From Diplonema papillatum (taxonomy: Eukaryota; Euglenozoa; Diplonemea; Diplonemida; Diplonemidae): a stretch of DNA of 64,000 nucleotides. Shown here piece after piece: positions 27,621-38,619 of this stretch. The position numbers and the translations under genes were made by a program. The DNA lies in the NCBI GenBank assembly GCA_030068145.1, contig JAPJBO010000698.1, positions 1-64,000 on the forward strand. Direction: 5' to 3'. A model generated the notes under the pieces. That model did no database searches. It had not been told where the DNA came from and saw only the letters and a program-made list of their open reading frames with translations. The first letter of the stretch is position 1, and each line of letters opens with the position of its first letter.

Positions 27621-28305
27621 CAGGGGGGGGGCTAATACAATTGTGCACAATTGTATTCCAAAGCACGCACGCCAATCCCTGCCCCGGCAGAACTTGACAG
27701 TTGTTGAATAGAATTGTCTTGCAATACAAGTGTTTCTACAGAAGTCGCCTTGTCACGCGGCCAAGACGGAGACAGTCCGGCCAAGCTGCACGAGCCGATT
27801 CGTCCAAGGGCGCCCACCAAAGCGCCACCTACAAACGCTCCGCCGACGAATGCGCCACCTTCCAAAATCACTCTACTTCTCCACTGATTTTGCGCAATCT
27901 TCTACGGCCGGCAGGCCGCAGCAGTAGATCTCGAGATAGTCGGCGACGCCACAGCACTGGGCGTCGCCCTTCGCCACCGCCGACCACTTACGACAAACCA
28001 CGTCTCATCACGCTACTTAGTACGCTTGCGCAGTGACTCGTAATAGCCTACAAAGGTTTCACAACAGTCACTGACAACTTGACAAACGTGACCACTGATC
28101 TCCAGTCTACCGGAGTCCAGACCTGTTGTGGAGGGTCAGAAACCGTGTGCACAATTGTATTCCAAGGCAACTGCACCAAACCCAACTGTGTTCCAACACA
28201 ATTCTATTCAGCTGGACGGACTCTGAAACCGGCCAAAAAAAAAAGACAATTGTATTCACAGGACACAATTGCACTCCAAGACAATTGTATTTAGCCCCCC
28301 CCCTG
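27621..28305. mobile_element. 685-bp hAT-like TIR element with G-run ends
   Basis: Left end CAGGGGGGGGGCTAATACAA and right end (reverse complement CAGGGGGGGGGCTAAATACAA). Multiple internal ACAATTGTATTCCA motifs occur near both ends. No transposase. The CAGGG start suggests hAT, but an 8-bp duplication is not visible (GAACTTTA versus AAACAGCT). Confidence 0.7.
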
Positions 28306-28720
28306 AAACAGCTGCTTCCAGTCTCGCCCCGCGCCGGCCTTTAGCCGTCGAACGAACCCCTCCAACCAGCTCGCTTTGCGCTTCGAACTAGCACGTCTAA
28401 AAGGTAAAGCAAGTGAGCACGAGTAGAAAAGGTACGGTGCCAATGTTGAGGCAAAACAATTGTAAGCAGGTGCGGTGGTGGGAGGGAAGTCCGATTGCAG
28501 GGGAATGAAGTTCTTGAGTTAGTTTGAGAAACCCTTATCTGTGCATGTTGTAGCAGCAATACTTTACACGGACAGATAAACTCGTATTGCGACCCTGGCA
28601 GATCCAACCTGTCACACAAGTTCGTAGTACTTCGTGTTTTATTGCACCACAAGACCGACCCGGATGTGCGGAAGCGCGATCGACGCCTTCCCATGATCCG
28701 TTGTGTTCATGGAAGAGTCA
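28306..28720. other. no gene seen
   Basis: No repeat shared with the rest of the window and no convincing open frame. Confidence 0.4.
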
Positions 28721-28723
28721 AGG

Positions 28724-29030
28724 GAATGGAGGGTTTGCCAGGACGTGGGATGGCTATGTGCTCACTGCACTGAGTGGGACAGCGGCGTGAGCCTGGTTAG
28801 TCAGGCTCTTCGTAACTCGTCACAGATCAAGTCTAAGGCCATGCTGGAGCATAGGCAAATCTGTGTCAGAGAGGACCCCAAAAACAATCACTTTAAAAAC
28901 CTCGGGGTGTCCTCCGTACCTGTGCCTGCGACTTGCTACAACACACTTGCTTGTCATCTTTTTACGGTGGCAACCTGCAAAGTATACTCCGCGAGGACAT
29001 TCATTGTTGTGTGCAGTACCATTGGTTATA
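28724..29030. repeat. dispersed repeat A, diverged copy
   Basis: Shares with 15255-15670 the order GGCTATGTGCTCA...TTCGTAACTCGTCACAG...TTTTTACGGTGGCAACCTG...GTGTGCAGTACCATTGGTT. Confidence 0.65.
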
Positions 29031-29039
29031 GTATTGGGG

Positions 29040-30610
29040 CAGCAACCAGGATTCGCACCGCCCAGCGGGTCTTGGTAGGTGAGTTCCGACACCTCCCACA
29101 AGCGAGCAAACCCAGGCGTTTGAAATCAACCGGTCGGTAGCCCGCCCAAGTGCTACATGACTACAAACTCATCGCCGACATAACCAGTGACAGGTCACCC
29201 TGTTAGGCCAACAGGGTGATATCCAAGAGCACGACTGATGATGCCTAGTCTCATGCACCGGGCGAAACTAAGGCGGCGGGGCAGCAACCAGGAACACACT
29301 GCGAAAGGGGAGGGGGGATCTTATTCGTGTTTGGGTAGAATCTTTCGTGTTGAAACGCGCAAGCAAGATTGTATGCTTACGAACTTGTCACTGGCTCACA
29401 GCAACGTTGGCAACCGTCAACGGCTTTGTCACGGCGAGCCCGTGGCAAAAAATGACATTCCGTTCCGTGAAAATAAATGGTGCATGTGGTACTCCTTGGC
29501 ACGCCGAAAACTTGGCGTACATATGGGCGGTGTAGCGCTTTTCGGGTACATGTACACGCGTTTTTGGTTGTAGCAAACCCGCTCGGGCACGTCCTCTTTC
29601 CAGCAACGAAAGCGGCGGTAAATCGGCGCTCGGAGTCACAGCCCCTGGCTGCAAAGAATTTGCAGCCGTTTTGTACTGGTTGGGGATGCGGTGCACCAGC
29701 CACCCGCACCCCACTTCCAGTGACGAGTGCGCGCGTGTGCACCGATTTTCGAGGGCGGCAGTTTTAACGTTGTCTACATGGCCAAACTCGTGAGGTGAAG
29801 TGTGGACAGGCCGATGCACGTATAAACGCCTAAAACCCTGTCACAAAAAGCTGCGCACGGCGGCACGGCGTGCGCACGCGCAAGGCATGCCGTGCGCATC
29901 ACAAACCTACACTGCCTACGAATGCGCCCAATCTGTACTGAGAGGCATATCTGCTCGTGTCAAGTACCAGCTGCACGTCCTGCAAGCAACTCTCGAGGAC
30001 GACTCCACCTGGTCTTTCGCGTTAGCACGCAGTCGGGTACTTTGAAGTCTCCGTCCAGCTTTTTGTGTTTCTGACGTTTTTTTTTTCTACAGCTTTTACG
30101 AGTCGGCTTCGTGCTCTTGATGAGAAAAAAACGGGAACGGTGCAGCCAGCAGCCAGACAACACGTACCATCAGAACTGTTGTTGTTTGGAGACATCCTCT
30201 TTTTCCACCAACGGCAGCAATAGCTACTGTTTTGGAGTTAAAGTTCTTGCCCGAGAGAAATGTTGTCTTCTTGCACGAGAGTTTTCCGAATTGCCACGAG
30301 GGGCCCCCAGGTTCTCGAGGCAAGAAGATGGCACTTCCACCTGCCAGACGACTTTAACTTGAAGGAAACAAATAAATAAATAACGCTAGAAACACTGCGG
30401 GAGGCTACTTCCAGGACCAGAACTTGTGGAGAGCCCTTGAGGCGCGATTCTCGGCTTGGAATTGGTGCGGAAGACCAAAAGCGTCCAGTGTAGAAAAGTA
30501 CGTCTGCGGTGAAGAAAATTAGCCCACGAGCGGTGTAGAAAAGGTCGGGCAGGTGGAAACCACCATTTTCCGTTTCCGCTTGCCCAGCGGGGAAGTCCCA
30601 TCGCAGAGCA
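29040..30610. other. no gene seen
   Basis: Several short open frames, none with a recognisable domain or typical codon pattern. 29830-29910 is rich in GCGCACGGCG-type direct repeats. Confidence 0.35.
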
Positions 30611-30614
30611 TTTG

Positions 30615-30830
30615 ACTATTGCGAGCGTTGGTTGTAGGAAACTGCACTTAGCCAGAGATAGGGCCGGGGGAGATAGGGCCGGGGGCTTCGTCTTGTAATG
30701 TCATTTAGGGGTCAATGGTTTAGGTAAGGATAAGGGATACATTCCTCAAATCCTAGAGGAAACGCTACTCAAGTATTTGAGTTGGACCTGTTCCCCCTTG
30801 GCGACAAAGAGGTCGAAATAAGTGCGTTTC
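30615..30830. repeat. dispersed repeat E, copy 1
   Basis: Shares with 32520-32725 the ordered blocks TTGGTTGTAGGAAA, TAGCCAGAGATAGGG, GGCTTCGT, GGATA/GGATCC and GGACCTGT. Diverged, 65-75% by eye. Confidence 0.6.
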
Positions 30831-30843
30831 GTTATTATTACCG

Positions 30844-31074
30844 TACCTAGCCCCCCCCGTGCATAAGATGGATAAAAAACTCGGGTTTTGGCGGTATCCA
30901 TCTTAATCAAGGGGGGTATCCATCTTAAACACGGGGGCACTGTAGACTACCGTGTAGTCACTTTGCACAGGGGTACCTCACCCCCGTGTTTAAGATGGAT
31001 TGGCATTCTCGCCCGTTATCCATCTTAATCAAGGGGGTTTGGCTATCCATCTTATGCACGGGGGGGGCTAGGTA
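30844..31074. mobile_element. 230-bp MITE with perfect TIRs and TA duplication
   Basis: Ends CCTAGCCCCCCCCGTGCATA are perfect inverted repeats over about 29 bases and are flanked by TA on both sides. A second, internal inverted pair (ACCCCCGTGTTTAAGATGGA and its complement) gives a four-arm structure with six ATCCATCTTA-type motifs. TA duplication suggests Tc1/mariner- or PIF-like mobilisation. Confidence 0.85.
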
Positions 31075-31079
31075 TTTGT

Positions 31080-31170
31080 AAAAAAGACGTACCGGAAAAA
31101 GTCACAAAACTTTCCCCCAGAGGCCGCGGGTACATCTTTTTTCCGGTACGTCTTATTTCCGGTACATAAT
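31080..31170. repeat. ACGTACCGGAAAAA repeat, copy 1
   Basis: GACGTACCGGAAAAAGTCAC...GGGTACATCTTTTTTCCGG then GGTACGTCTTATTTCCGG, with an inverted pair of TTCCGGTACGTC motifs. Nearly the same sequence is at 32305-32402. Confidence 0.8.
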
Positions 31171-31484
31171 AATTCTGAAAGATCTCGGAGGGGCTATTTC
31201 CCCCTACTACTGGCGTTTGACTTCATACGCCCTCGTTCGTTCCTCTTTCGGGGCCTCGCTTACTCGTCTACGTGGTCTCTAGATACACCAGCCACCCGCC
31301 GTGCTGCTGTGGCGCTCTGGCAATCCGCATCAGCACAAGAGAACACGATGAGTATCGAATTTATTATCTGATCCCATGGGCGCGGTTCAACCGTTTTGCT
31401 TGTGCCCCGTCGAACATGGCTCCGTCGTGCACATAATATTTTGTGGGGGTTTTTTTTGGCAGTGTGGGCGGCAGGCACTGAGTT

Positions 31485-31955
31485 GTCGTTTTTTGGTCTG
31501 TTTCTCGCTGGTCCGCGTTGCTGACCTTTTTCCACGATATTTTGCTCGAGAACCAAAATATAATGTACGTGGTTTGTCCCGCCAGAGTTCGGGATGTGGA
31601 TCCGCGTGGAAATGGAGATCGCGGAAATCAAAATCCATTTCGGATTTTGTTACATTGCCTGTCAGGTGACATCATAATTCTCCGAGTTCCGGGGTTTTCA
31701 CCACTTACCCCGACGTGGCAACATAATTGCGCTGGTAGTTTTGACCTTCTTGGCGTGAATCTATGGTGCAAAGTCTTGTCAATCCGCGGTGCAGCTTCCA
31801 TGCCCGCTGCCCTGAACATTGGAAAGAACCACAAACCACGCATATACTATTTGTTTCCTGGGTCCATTTTCCACGAATCTCTTCATCGGAGCAGAACGTG
31901 AGCATAAATTCGACGAAAAGGGTCAGCTACGTGGACCAGCGAGAAAATCTCCTCA
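31485..31955. mobile_element. TIR element family D, copy 2
   Basis: Arms TTCTCGCTGGTCCGCGTTGC and GTCAGCTACGTGGACCAGCG (inverted), each followed inward by TTTTTCCACGATATTTTGCTC or its relative and then by AATATAATGTACGTGGTTTG versus CAAACCACGCATATACTAT. Same family as 21190-21860, shorter. Interior without coding content. Confidence 0.75.
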
Positions 31956-32304
31956 ACAAACGAATTGACGGCGCACCGAAAAGCGCACCGGTGCGGAGGT
32001 CGGTGCAGCCCACACTGTATCTACAACGACACTGCATTGGTGAGTCCATGCGGAGCTACGAGCCGGCCCACGGTTTGGTAGTCTTCTGGAGACCTCGTGC
32101 TGTTCCTCCCACAACTTCATCTGCCGTGTCCTGTTCAGCCAGCACGATCTGCTGAGCTGGCAGGATTGGGGCAGCAGCGGAATCGCAAAAAAAAGCGCAG
32201 CATACTGTATTGTTGCGTCTTCATTTGATCCTGGATGTGGTTGTTGCAGGAAAGGCAGTTGAGCAAGCGCTCTCTATGACAAATTCCAGCAGAACCCAAC
32301 CAAG

Positions 32305-32402
32305 CGGAAAAAGTCACAAAGTTTTTCCCTGAGGCCCGCGGGTACATCTTTTTTCCGGTACGTCTTATTTCCGGTACATAATTGTTCCGGTACGTCTTTT
32401 TT
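32305..32402. repeat. ACGTACCGGAAAAA repeat, copy 2
   Basis: About 90% identical to 31093-31170, with an additional TTCCGGTACGTCTTTTTTCC at its right side. Confidence 0.8.
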
Positions 32403-32519
32403 CCAAGAACGGTAGTAGTTTCTTGTTAGATCCCGAGACCACAAGCGGATGTTCATGGAAGAACCCCCAGCGAAGTTCCCGAAAATGCGCAACAGAACCG
32501 CACAGCTCTGATTGACACT

Positions 32520-32725
32520 TGACTCTTGCGATATTGGAGGTTGGTTGTAGGAAATGCTCTGCACTACCTAGCCAGAGATAGGGGGTGGGTGGCTTCGTAT
32601 GTTCTTATGCCCTTTGGGACAATCCATTGGGGAAGGATCCCGATACATTGTGGTGCCAATCTTATCCTACAGAAGGTCATGCTGAGGTGCTTAAATGGGA
32701 CCTGTCCTCCCATCGCGACGATGTC
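32520..32725. repeat. dispersed repeat E, copy 2
   Basis: Diverged copy of 30615-30830, in the same order and orientation. Together with the ACGTACCGG repeats this indicates that 30.6-31.2 kb and 32.3-32.7 kb share a history, now in different order. Confidence 0.6.
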
Positions 32726-32729
32726 TGAT

Positions 32730-33480
32730 GCCTGAGGTGTTCATTTTCGGCAACGTTCTCAGACGGCTGTGGAAGAGAACTGTGCGAGTTTGCGCATACG
32801 CGTAGGAAAATTAATAATTGCGTGTCCACGGCGGTGTCCGCCTGTTCTAGGTACTCGGCTGTACCCTGATGACCTGATGCGCCTCCCATCGCCACCTCAG
32901 CAACCTTGACAGTGCTCTTCCCACGTGCCAGTTCGGTTCAAGCGCTTTGGCCCGCATCCTTTGGCTCGACCTGCAGCGCGAGAGGTCTCTCTTGCTACGA
33001 GAAGGAAACAAGCATCATCGCCAGCTATACCAATGGACCTCCTGGAACCACGTGCGCAGAGGTCTACCTGAGAAGGACCAAGCGGAAGGCAACGGCGGAC
33101 AACGAGGAGACTTGAGTTGGAGCACAAAACCACGACAAAATGCCAGACACACAGAAGTAGTTGTCGTCTCATGATGAGCAGGCTTGCCACACGTGGTTCA
33201 CCAGACAGCATGGTACGGACGTGGTAGCAACTCGTACTAAGCTCGCCTGGTGGTCAACCAGAAGTCGTCTGGTGCGGACATTGCACGTTGAAAATACCTT
33301 ACAATAGCATTCACAAGGCCACAGATGAACTTAGCCCAAGAGCAAGCCCTCCGTAGACCTGACAAAGACGCCAAGTAACTACCTCCCGCGCTTTCACTCG
33401 CCAAAAGCGAGGTTGGAGGGGTAAAGAAATGCGTAGTTTTGTTGTGAAAAAACTGACAAATACAGGCCCCCAATCGTCGG
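32730..33480. other. no gene seen
   Basis: Mixed short frames only. 33425-33445 GAAATGCGTAGTTTTGTTG recurs near 40019 and 53846, a short dispersed phrase of unknown meaning. Confidence 0.35.
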
Positions 33481-33483
33481 GCT

Positions 33484-33785
33484 AGGCGTCAGGGGAGGCG
33501 GAGACGCGAAAAGCTCCGAAAGATGGGCAGGCACCCTACCACTTCCCTCAGCATCGGGCGCTTGGACTCACCGCTGCTGGGAGAGGGCCAGGCTACCGGC
33601 CGGCATTCTTTGCAATGTTCGTTCACACGTACAGGACTTGCGGGCTGGGCGGCAGGGGAGGCGGAGACGCGAAGAGTTTCCGAAAGATGGGCAGGCACCC
33701 TACCGCTTCTCTCAGCATCGGGCGCTCGGACTCGGCGCTGCTGGGAGAGGGCCAGGCTACCAGCCGGCACTCTTTGCAATGATGG
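33484..33785. repeat. 130-bp direct duplication at the 3' end of the 735-aa gene
   Basis: 33494-33620 and 33656-33783 are near-identical (GGGGAGGCGGAGACGCGAA...CTACCxGCCGGCAxTCTTTGCAATG). The proximal copy encodes the C-terminus of the minus-strand gene at 33623-35830; the other lies just beyond its stop. Confidence 0.85.
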
Positions 33786-35830
33786 GGCGGGGATGGTGGG
33801 GGAGCATCGCCGGGGGAGCGCAGGAAGCAGGAGCCGCAGAAGGGAATGCCGTGCTGGTGCAAGAGAGAGACAAGCGTGCCGTGCTCGAAGACAATGCGGT
33901 CCGGGTCGCACGCATCAATGAACAGCGAAGGGTCCAGTGCGGCGAGCCCGCCGGGCATCTTGTGCTGGTTGTTGATAAAAAACAGCGCAAAGTGCTCCAG
34001 CATCAGCTTCGGTTCGAGCAGGTCCAAGAACCGCTGCAGCGGAGCCGCGAACTCAGCGCAGGCGTGCTCCTCCAGCCGCTGCCTCGCGAGGTCTTCGCAC
34101 AGCCGTTCGAGCGATCCGCCGCGGAAAACGGCGCGCATCATGCGGACCGACGACTCCGCGCTCCTGCAGGTGGGGATGTCCTTGCAGATCTTCCGGAAGT
34201 TCGACCCCGACGGGCCATTCGGCAGCACACCGAAGCCTGGGCGCCGCAACGCGTCCATCGACGCAGCGACGGCCGCTTTCACGTTGGAAAGCTTGGTGTT
34301 CACAGTGCGCGCGGCCCAGGTCCAGCCGCTGTCGAGGGCGCGGATGTCTTGCAGGGGCATCGGGATCCCCAGGGCGGACTGGATCACGGAGCCCCAGAAC
34401 GACGACCCGTGCGACTCGATGTTCTCGAAGACGGAGTAGTTGTCGGCGGTGGCGAAGAGCAACGGGTTCACGATCGAGGCGTACAGCGCCTGGATCTTGT
34501 ACCCGTCCAGCCACTGCTGGAAAAATGCCCGCAGCGGCGCGTTGCACGGCTTGACGGGTGAAACAGGAAACGGCGCGTTCTCCAGCGACCTGTTGTTCAA
34601 CAAGCTGCTGTCAGATGTGGGCGACGACCCGACGGATCGACTGCAACCGTCACTCGCGATTGACAGCCTGCCATGCGTAGAATCGTGTTCACCCTCATGC
34701 AACGCAGCGCCTCGGGCGACCTTCTCCGGCCGGTGCACTGTGTCTGCGTACGCCCGGACGACGTATTCGAAGACCTCCTTGTGCCGCCCGACGCAGTTGA
34801 AGCACGCCTCGACGGTCTGCAGGAACGCGTTGACCGCCCGCGACGCGTCCTTCGCGTGCACTTCGCGGAGCATGAACAGCAGCAGGCTGCGGTAGCACAC
34901 GCCGTTGCGGGTCTTGCTGTAGAACGGGCACGCCGCCGGCGCCCCGCTGGCGATGTCGGTGCCGGGAACGGCACAGATTTCGAAGGAGCCGAAGGCCGCG
35001 GGATCCGCGTGCGCGATGGTGATCATCAGCACCGGGTACACAGGAACGTCGTGCTGCGTCTCGGCCGGATTGTCCGCGTGGATGGTCGCCGTCATCGTCG
35101 ACGCATCCGACGCGTCCGGCAACGCGTACACGGACGTGATCAGATCCCGGAAGATCTCGCCAGCTTCGGCTTGTCCCTCCGGCAGCTCCGCCACCTGTTT
35201 GCCGGCTCCGGACCTTATGGTGCCGGGCCCGGCCTCCGCGGACTCGAGCGCGTGGGGAGGGTCGTCTGCCGCGGGAGCGCTGTTTTTCGGCGGCTTTCGC
35301 GCGCCGCCGGCGTCGGACCCGGTGCTTGCGGGCGGAGCCGCCGGCGGTGCCCATCCGATGCCGGGCCCAGCCTCCGCGGCGGGTGCCCTGCCCTTCGGCG
35401 GACTTCGCGCGCCGCTGGCTTCGGACCCGGAGCTTGCGGACGGAGCGGCCGGCGGTGCCCGGGGCCGGCCGCATCCGACGCCGGGGCCAACCTCCGCGGA
35501 CTCGAACGCGTCGAGAAAGTCGTCGGCTGCGGGTGCGCAGTTTTTCGGCGGATTCCGCGCGCCGCCGGAGTCCCACCCGGCGCTCGGTGCCTGGGGCCGG
35601 TTCCCGCCGCATCCGGCGCCGGGCGCAGCCTTCGCTTCGGACTCGGACGCGTCGGGTGCGCCGTTGCTTTTCGGCGGATTCCGCACGCCGTCGGCGGGCG
35701 TTCGCCGGCTCCTGACGCCGCCTTCGGACTTAATCTTCAAAGAGACAGCCTCCACCGTCTCCTCGAACTCACTCCGCTCGAACACGATGTTCGGCACGCT
35801 GCGCGACACGCAGACCCGTCTTTGCGCCAT
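33623..35830 (-). CDS. large uncharacterised protein with Ala/Pro repeat domain (735 aa)
   Basis: The ATG at 35830 (MAQRRVCV) is the first ATG of the frame; the frame is open a further 90 bases upstream without one. TATACCTATAA lies about 50 bases 5' of it. Residues about 65-205 contain four degenerate ~45-residue repeats (GPGxGxG, APPAxP, GARxPPKxxAPAADD, ESAEA), Pro/Ala-rich and presumably disordered. Residues about 215-690 look globular, with Cys-containing segments (CPFYSKTRNGVCYRSLLLFML, VEACFNCVGRHKEVFEY) and a helical C-terminal half ending in a Leu-rich LLEPKLMLEHFALFFINNQHK region. The last ~40 residues are from a 130-bp duplication. No family recognised; codon use (GC-rich third positions) supports a real gene, apparently one exon. 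Confidence 0.65.
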   Translation of the reverse strand: MAQRRVCVSRSVPNIVFERSEFEETVEAVSLKIKSEGGVRSRRTPADGVRNPPKSNGAPDASESEAKAAPGAGCGGNRPQAPSAGWDSGGARNPPKNCAPAADDFLDAFESAEVGPGVGCGRPRAPPAAPSASSGSEASGARSPPKGRAPAAEAGPGIGWAPPAAPPASTGSDAGGARKPPKNSAPAADDPPHALESAEAGPGTIRSGAGKQVAELPEGQAEAGEIFRDLITSVYALPDASDASTMTATIHADNPAETQHDVPVYPVLMITIAHADPAAFGSFEICAVPGTDIASGAPAACPFYSKTRNGVCYRSLLLFMLREVHAKDASRAVNAFLQTVEACFNCVGRHKEVFEYVVRAYADTVHRPEKVARGAALHEGEHDSTHGRLSIASDGCSRSVGSSPTSDSSLLNNRSLENAPFPVSPVKPCNAPLRAFFQQWLDGYKIQALYASIVNPLLFATADNYSVFENIESHGSSFWGSVIQSALGIPMPLQDIRALDSGWTWAARTVNTKLSNVKAAVAASMDALRRPGFGVLPNGPSGSNFRKICKDIPTCRSAESSVRMMRAVFRGGSLERLCEDLARQRLEEHACAEFAAPLQRFLDLLEPKLMLEHFALFFINNQHKMPGGLAALDPSLFIDACDPDRIVFEHGTLVSLLHQHGIPFCGSCFLRSPGDAPPPSPPHHCKECRLVAWPSPSSAESERPMLREAVGCLPIFRKLFASPPPLPPSPQVLYV

Positions 35831-37950
35831 TTCTGGGGGGCGGGTGCGTCCGTGCAGCAGAAAAAGAACCCGGGCGTTATAGGTATACGGTATCGTTCGG
35901 TTTCGTGGACTCCTTTCCACAAGTTCTCGCAGTGGGCCTCTCCTCTTTTTTTTCCCTCAAAAAAGAAAACTATGGGACCAAAAAAGCAGACTCTTTCTTT
36001 TTAAAAAAAAAAGAGAATAGACCCCTTCTTTTGTAGTTCTGACGATGGACGTCGGTTCGTTGTCTTTCGACTTTTCTTTGTGCTGTGTTCCCGCCGATCC
36101 CGGGGGACGATCCGTTTAGGGGGGATGGGGGGGGGGGGGTGGTTTCGTTTGGGGGATTTTGTGCGGTCGACGATATACGTCGTTCTGATGTCTGACGACT
36201 TTGTTTCTTTGCTTGCTTTGTTTTCCTTGTGGACGTTTTTCTTTTTCTTTTTCTTTTGACGCGCGCGTTGGTTCGTTGGTTCTTTCGGTATGACACAAGG
36301 AAAAATGAAACAGGGCTCAATTAGGGGCAAGTCGGCGGGGCTGGCAGAGCGAGCGGGGGGGAAAGCAAAAAAAACAAGAGGGTGGTTGTGTGTGCGGGTG
36401 CGAGGGTCTTGCAAAACGTGGTTTGCAGGAGCGTGGGAGGGAAGCGCACACACACCGTGCCTGGAATGGTTCGTGTTGTTGGTCCTTGTCCGTAGTGCAA
36501 GTCCACTTGGGACTCCGAGGCTCACTTAGAAATCCAAAAAGAATCAGCGGCGGTATGTGTTCGATGGGTCTTTCGCCCCTATACCCATACCCAGCTTTGA
36601 CGAGCGATTTGCACGTCAACACCGCAACGCACTTCCACCAGGGGTTTCCCCGGCTTCGTCCTATCCAGGCATAGTTCGCCATCTTTCGGGTCCCAACAAG
36701 TGTACTTAACCTCAAATCCCGTTCCAGCAAATCAGGATCGGGCTGTGCTGCGAGGTACGCCAGGTAAAGCGCTACACAGCTGTTTTCCCAGGTGCTTGGG
36801 CCGAACCGACGCGCCAACAGCAAACCGCGAGATTGCAAGGCTCCGGCTGACCTTCGCAAAAAGACGGGGCTTCCTCTTGTCCGGAGCACCGTGCGCGGCC
36901 CCTCTCGAGCGTTCAATACAAGTATTGAGTTCTGTATAGTGCAAGTGCCATGAAGGCAAGCGAGCGCAATACAAGCAGAATCTTCGACAATTCGGTCGCC
37001 CGGCAGAGCAAACGGGAACGTGCTGTGCAATGATGAAATGCTGCAGAAGTGTACTTCTGCGAGGAGACGGATGGGCTAGTGACGATGATACGGATGAATC
37101 ACGCAGACGTAAGAAATGGAGAGAAAAAAATGAGTGTCGGCTCCCGTCGCAAGGCGGCTGGAGAACCGGTCTGTCGGTGTCTGGACTCGATGTAGGCGCT
37201 TCCAACGTAGGATTGGCACGCCGATGGCTTCCCACTATGCTACTATGCAGTGAGGGAGGGGCTTCGTGTAGCAGTAAGCACGGCTGCACATTTGAACGCC
37301 GGAATGGTCTCTTTCAGTTCACATCTCTAAAGATCACGTACTCCACAATTCAGGACTGTTTTGCTGGTTAGGAGCCGTTGGCAGTTCTCGGCTCTGTCGT
37401 GTTCATGGCCGCATGTTTGATGCGATATATATTTGTTTTCGCGAGCATTTTCGTTGGCGGAATCTCTAGGTATCTTCAGCTTCGCGACACCTTCATGCAC
37501 TTTTGCAGTGCCTCCGGTTCTACCTCGGCACGGCAGGGGAGCTCATATTAAGGGATATGCATCGCAGATCGGAAGCGGGATAGTGAAACGTTGACCTTGA
37601 CAAGCGAGTTTCCCAAAGGGTGGATTTTCCTTTTTTTCCAAGGTCCGGTTGAGGAGAGCACGGGCTTCAGCAGGTTGCACAGACGAATCTAAACACTGCA
37701 GTGCGCAAGGTGCGTCAGGCCGACACGGATCGCAGTGCGATACGACATAGTGGGGGGGCGGTCTGCAGGAGGGACCACACGCAGCGAGACACCACAAGGC
37801 CTTGCTTGGTTGGTGGTGTCAAACGCTGAACCATGTGCCGGCTGCGCATCCAACCATCCGCTCAACAGTTCACGATTCACTCTTCCGGGGACTGTCGACT
37901 GCGATCTCTACCTGCGACGGTGTGTCTTTCGCCTTCTGCATGCTGCTTGT
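35831..37950. other. intergenic, no gene seen
   Basis: Starts with the probable promoter of the 735-aa gene, then low-complexity A/T and G runs (36001-36015, 36128-36142) and a TTTTTCTTTTTCTTT stretch near 36237-36258. The remaining open frames have no recognisable domain. Confidence 0.4.
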
Positions 37951-37974
37951 AGCACAGAGAAAGGCAATCGCAAA

Positions 37975-38240
37975 CGGTCACCTGTCAACTGCCTGCCTCG
38001 GCCCGCAGCGGCGTGGCCAGTCCCGTGCCGCTGTTCAGCCTAAAGCACAGAGAGAAGGGCGGCGCAGGGGATCGTGATGTTCATTCCGGATGCCAGGACT
38101 TGCAAACGGTCACGCGTCAACTGCCTGCCTCGGCCTGCAACGGCATGGTCCGTACCTTTCTTCCGCTGTTTCGCGTATAGCACAGAGAGGCTGAAGCGCC
38201 GCAGGGATCGTGATGTGATGTTCGTTCTGGACTCCAGCAT
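37975..38240. repeat. 145-bp tandem duplication downstream of the basic-protein gene
   Basis: AACGGTCACCTGTCAACTGC...CTGCCTCGGCCCGCAGCGGC...GATCGTGATGTTC occurs at 37975-38082 and again at 38105-38222. It lies in the 3' flank of the 108-aa minus-strand gene, mirroring the duplication beside the 735-aa gene. Confidence 0.75.
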
Positions 38241-38249
38241 CGCGAATGA

Positions 38250-38576
38250 TCACTCGTCGAGGAAGTCAGCTGCGGCCTCATCCGCGGCCTCATCCGCTTG
38301 CACAACGGGGCGACTGGCTCGCTGCTTCTTCTTCTTCTTGTGCTTGATGGGCACCGCGAACGGTGCTGCGGGGTGCGCCTTCTTGTCGCCTGTCTTCTTC
38401 GCCCGCTGCTTGTTGCCCGGCACCCGCGCGATGCGGCCGCCGAAGAAGTGTTTGTCGAGCCACTTCTTCGCCTTCGCGTTGTCCGGCGCGATCTTCTCCG
38501 AGAGGGACTCCTGCTTCAGCACCGTCACTTGCATGTTGGGCGGCAGCTTCGCCTTCGGCTTCGGCGCCTTCACCAT
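38250..38576 (-). CDS. small lysine-rich protein (108 aa), probably nuclear
   Basis: ATG at 38576 in a GC-rich island; stop at 38250. The N-terminus is basic and Pro-rich; residues about 28-50 (KIAPDNAKAKKWLDKHFFGG) look like a short helical domain; residues 55-90 contain basic clusters ending KHKKKKKQRASR, a strong nuclear/nucleolar localisation-like signal; the C-terminus is acidic (ADEAADEAAADFLDE). Such composition is common in nucleolar and ribosome-biogenesis factors, but I do not recognise the family and give no function. A single uninterrupted exon is consistent with the sequence. Confidence 0.6.
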   Translation of the reverse strand: MVKAPKPKAKLPPNMQVTVLKQESLSEKIAPDNAKAKKWLDKHFFGGRIARVPGNKQRAKKTGDKKAHPAAPFAVPIKHKKKKKQRASRPVVQADEAADEAAADFLDE

Positions 38577-38619
38577 TTTATTGTGCTGGCGCTTCTGTTG
38601 TTTATCGTCCGTCTATTGT

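Noticed and set aside
34673..36004. Plus-strand frame of 443 codons opposite the 735-aa gene
   Set aside because: Arg-rich shadow; the minus-strand frame has the ATG, protein-like composition and an upstream TATA-like sequence.
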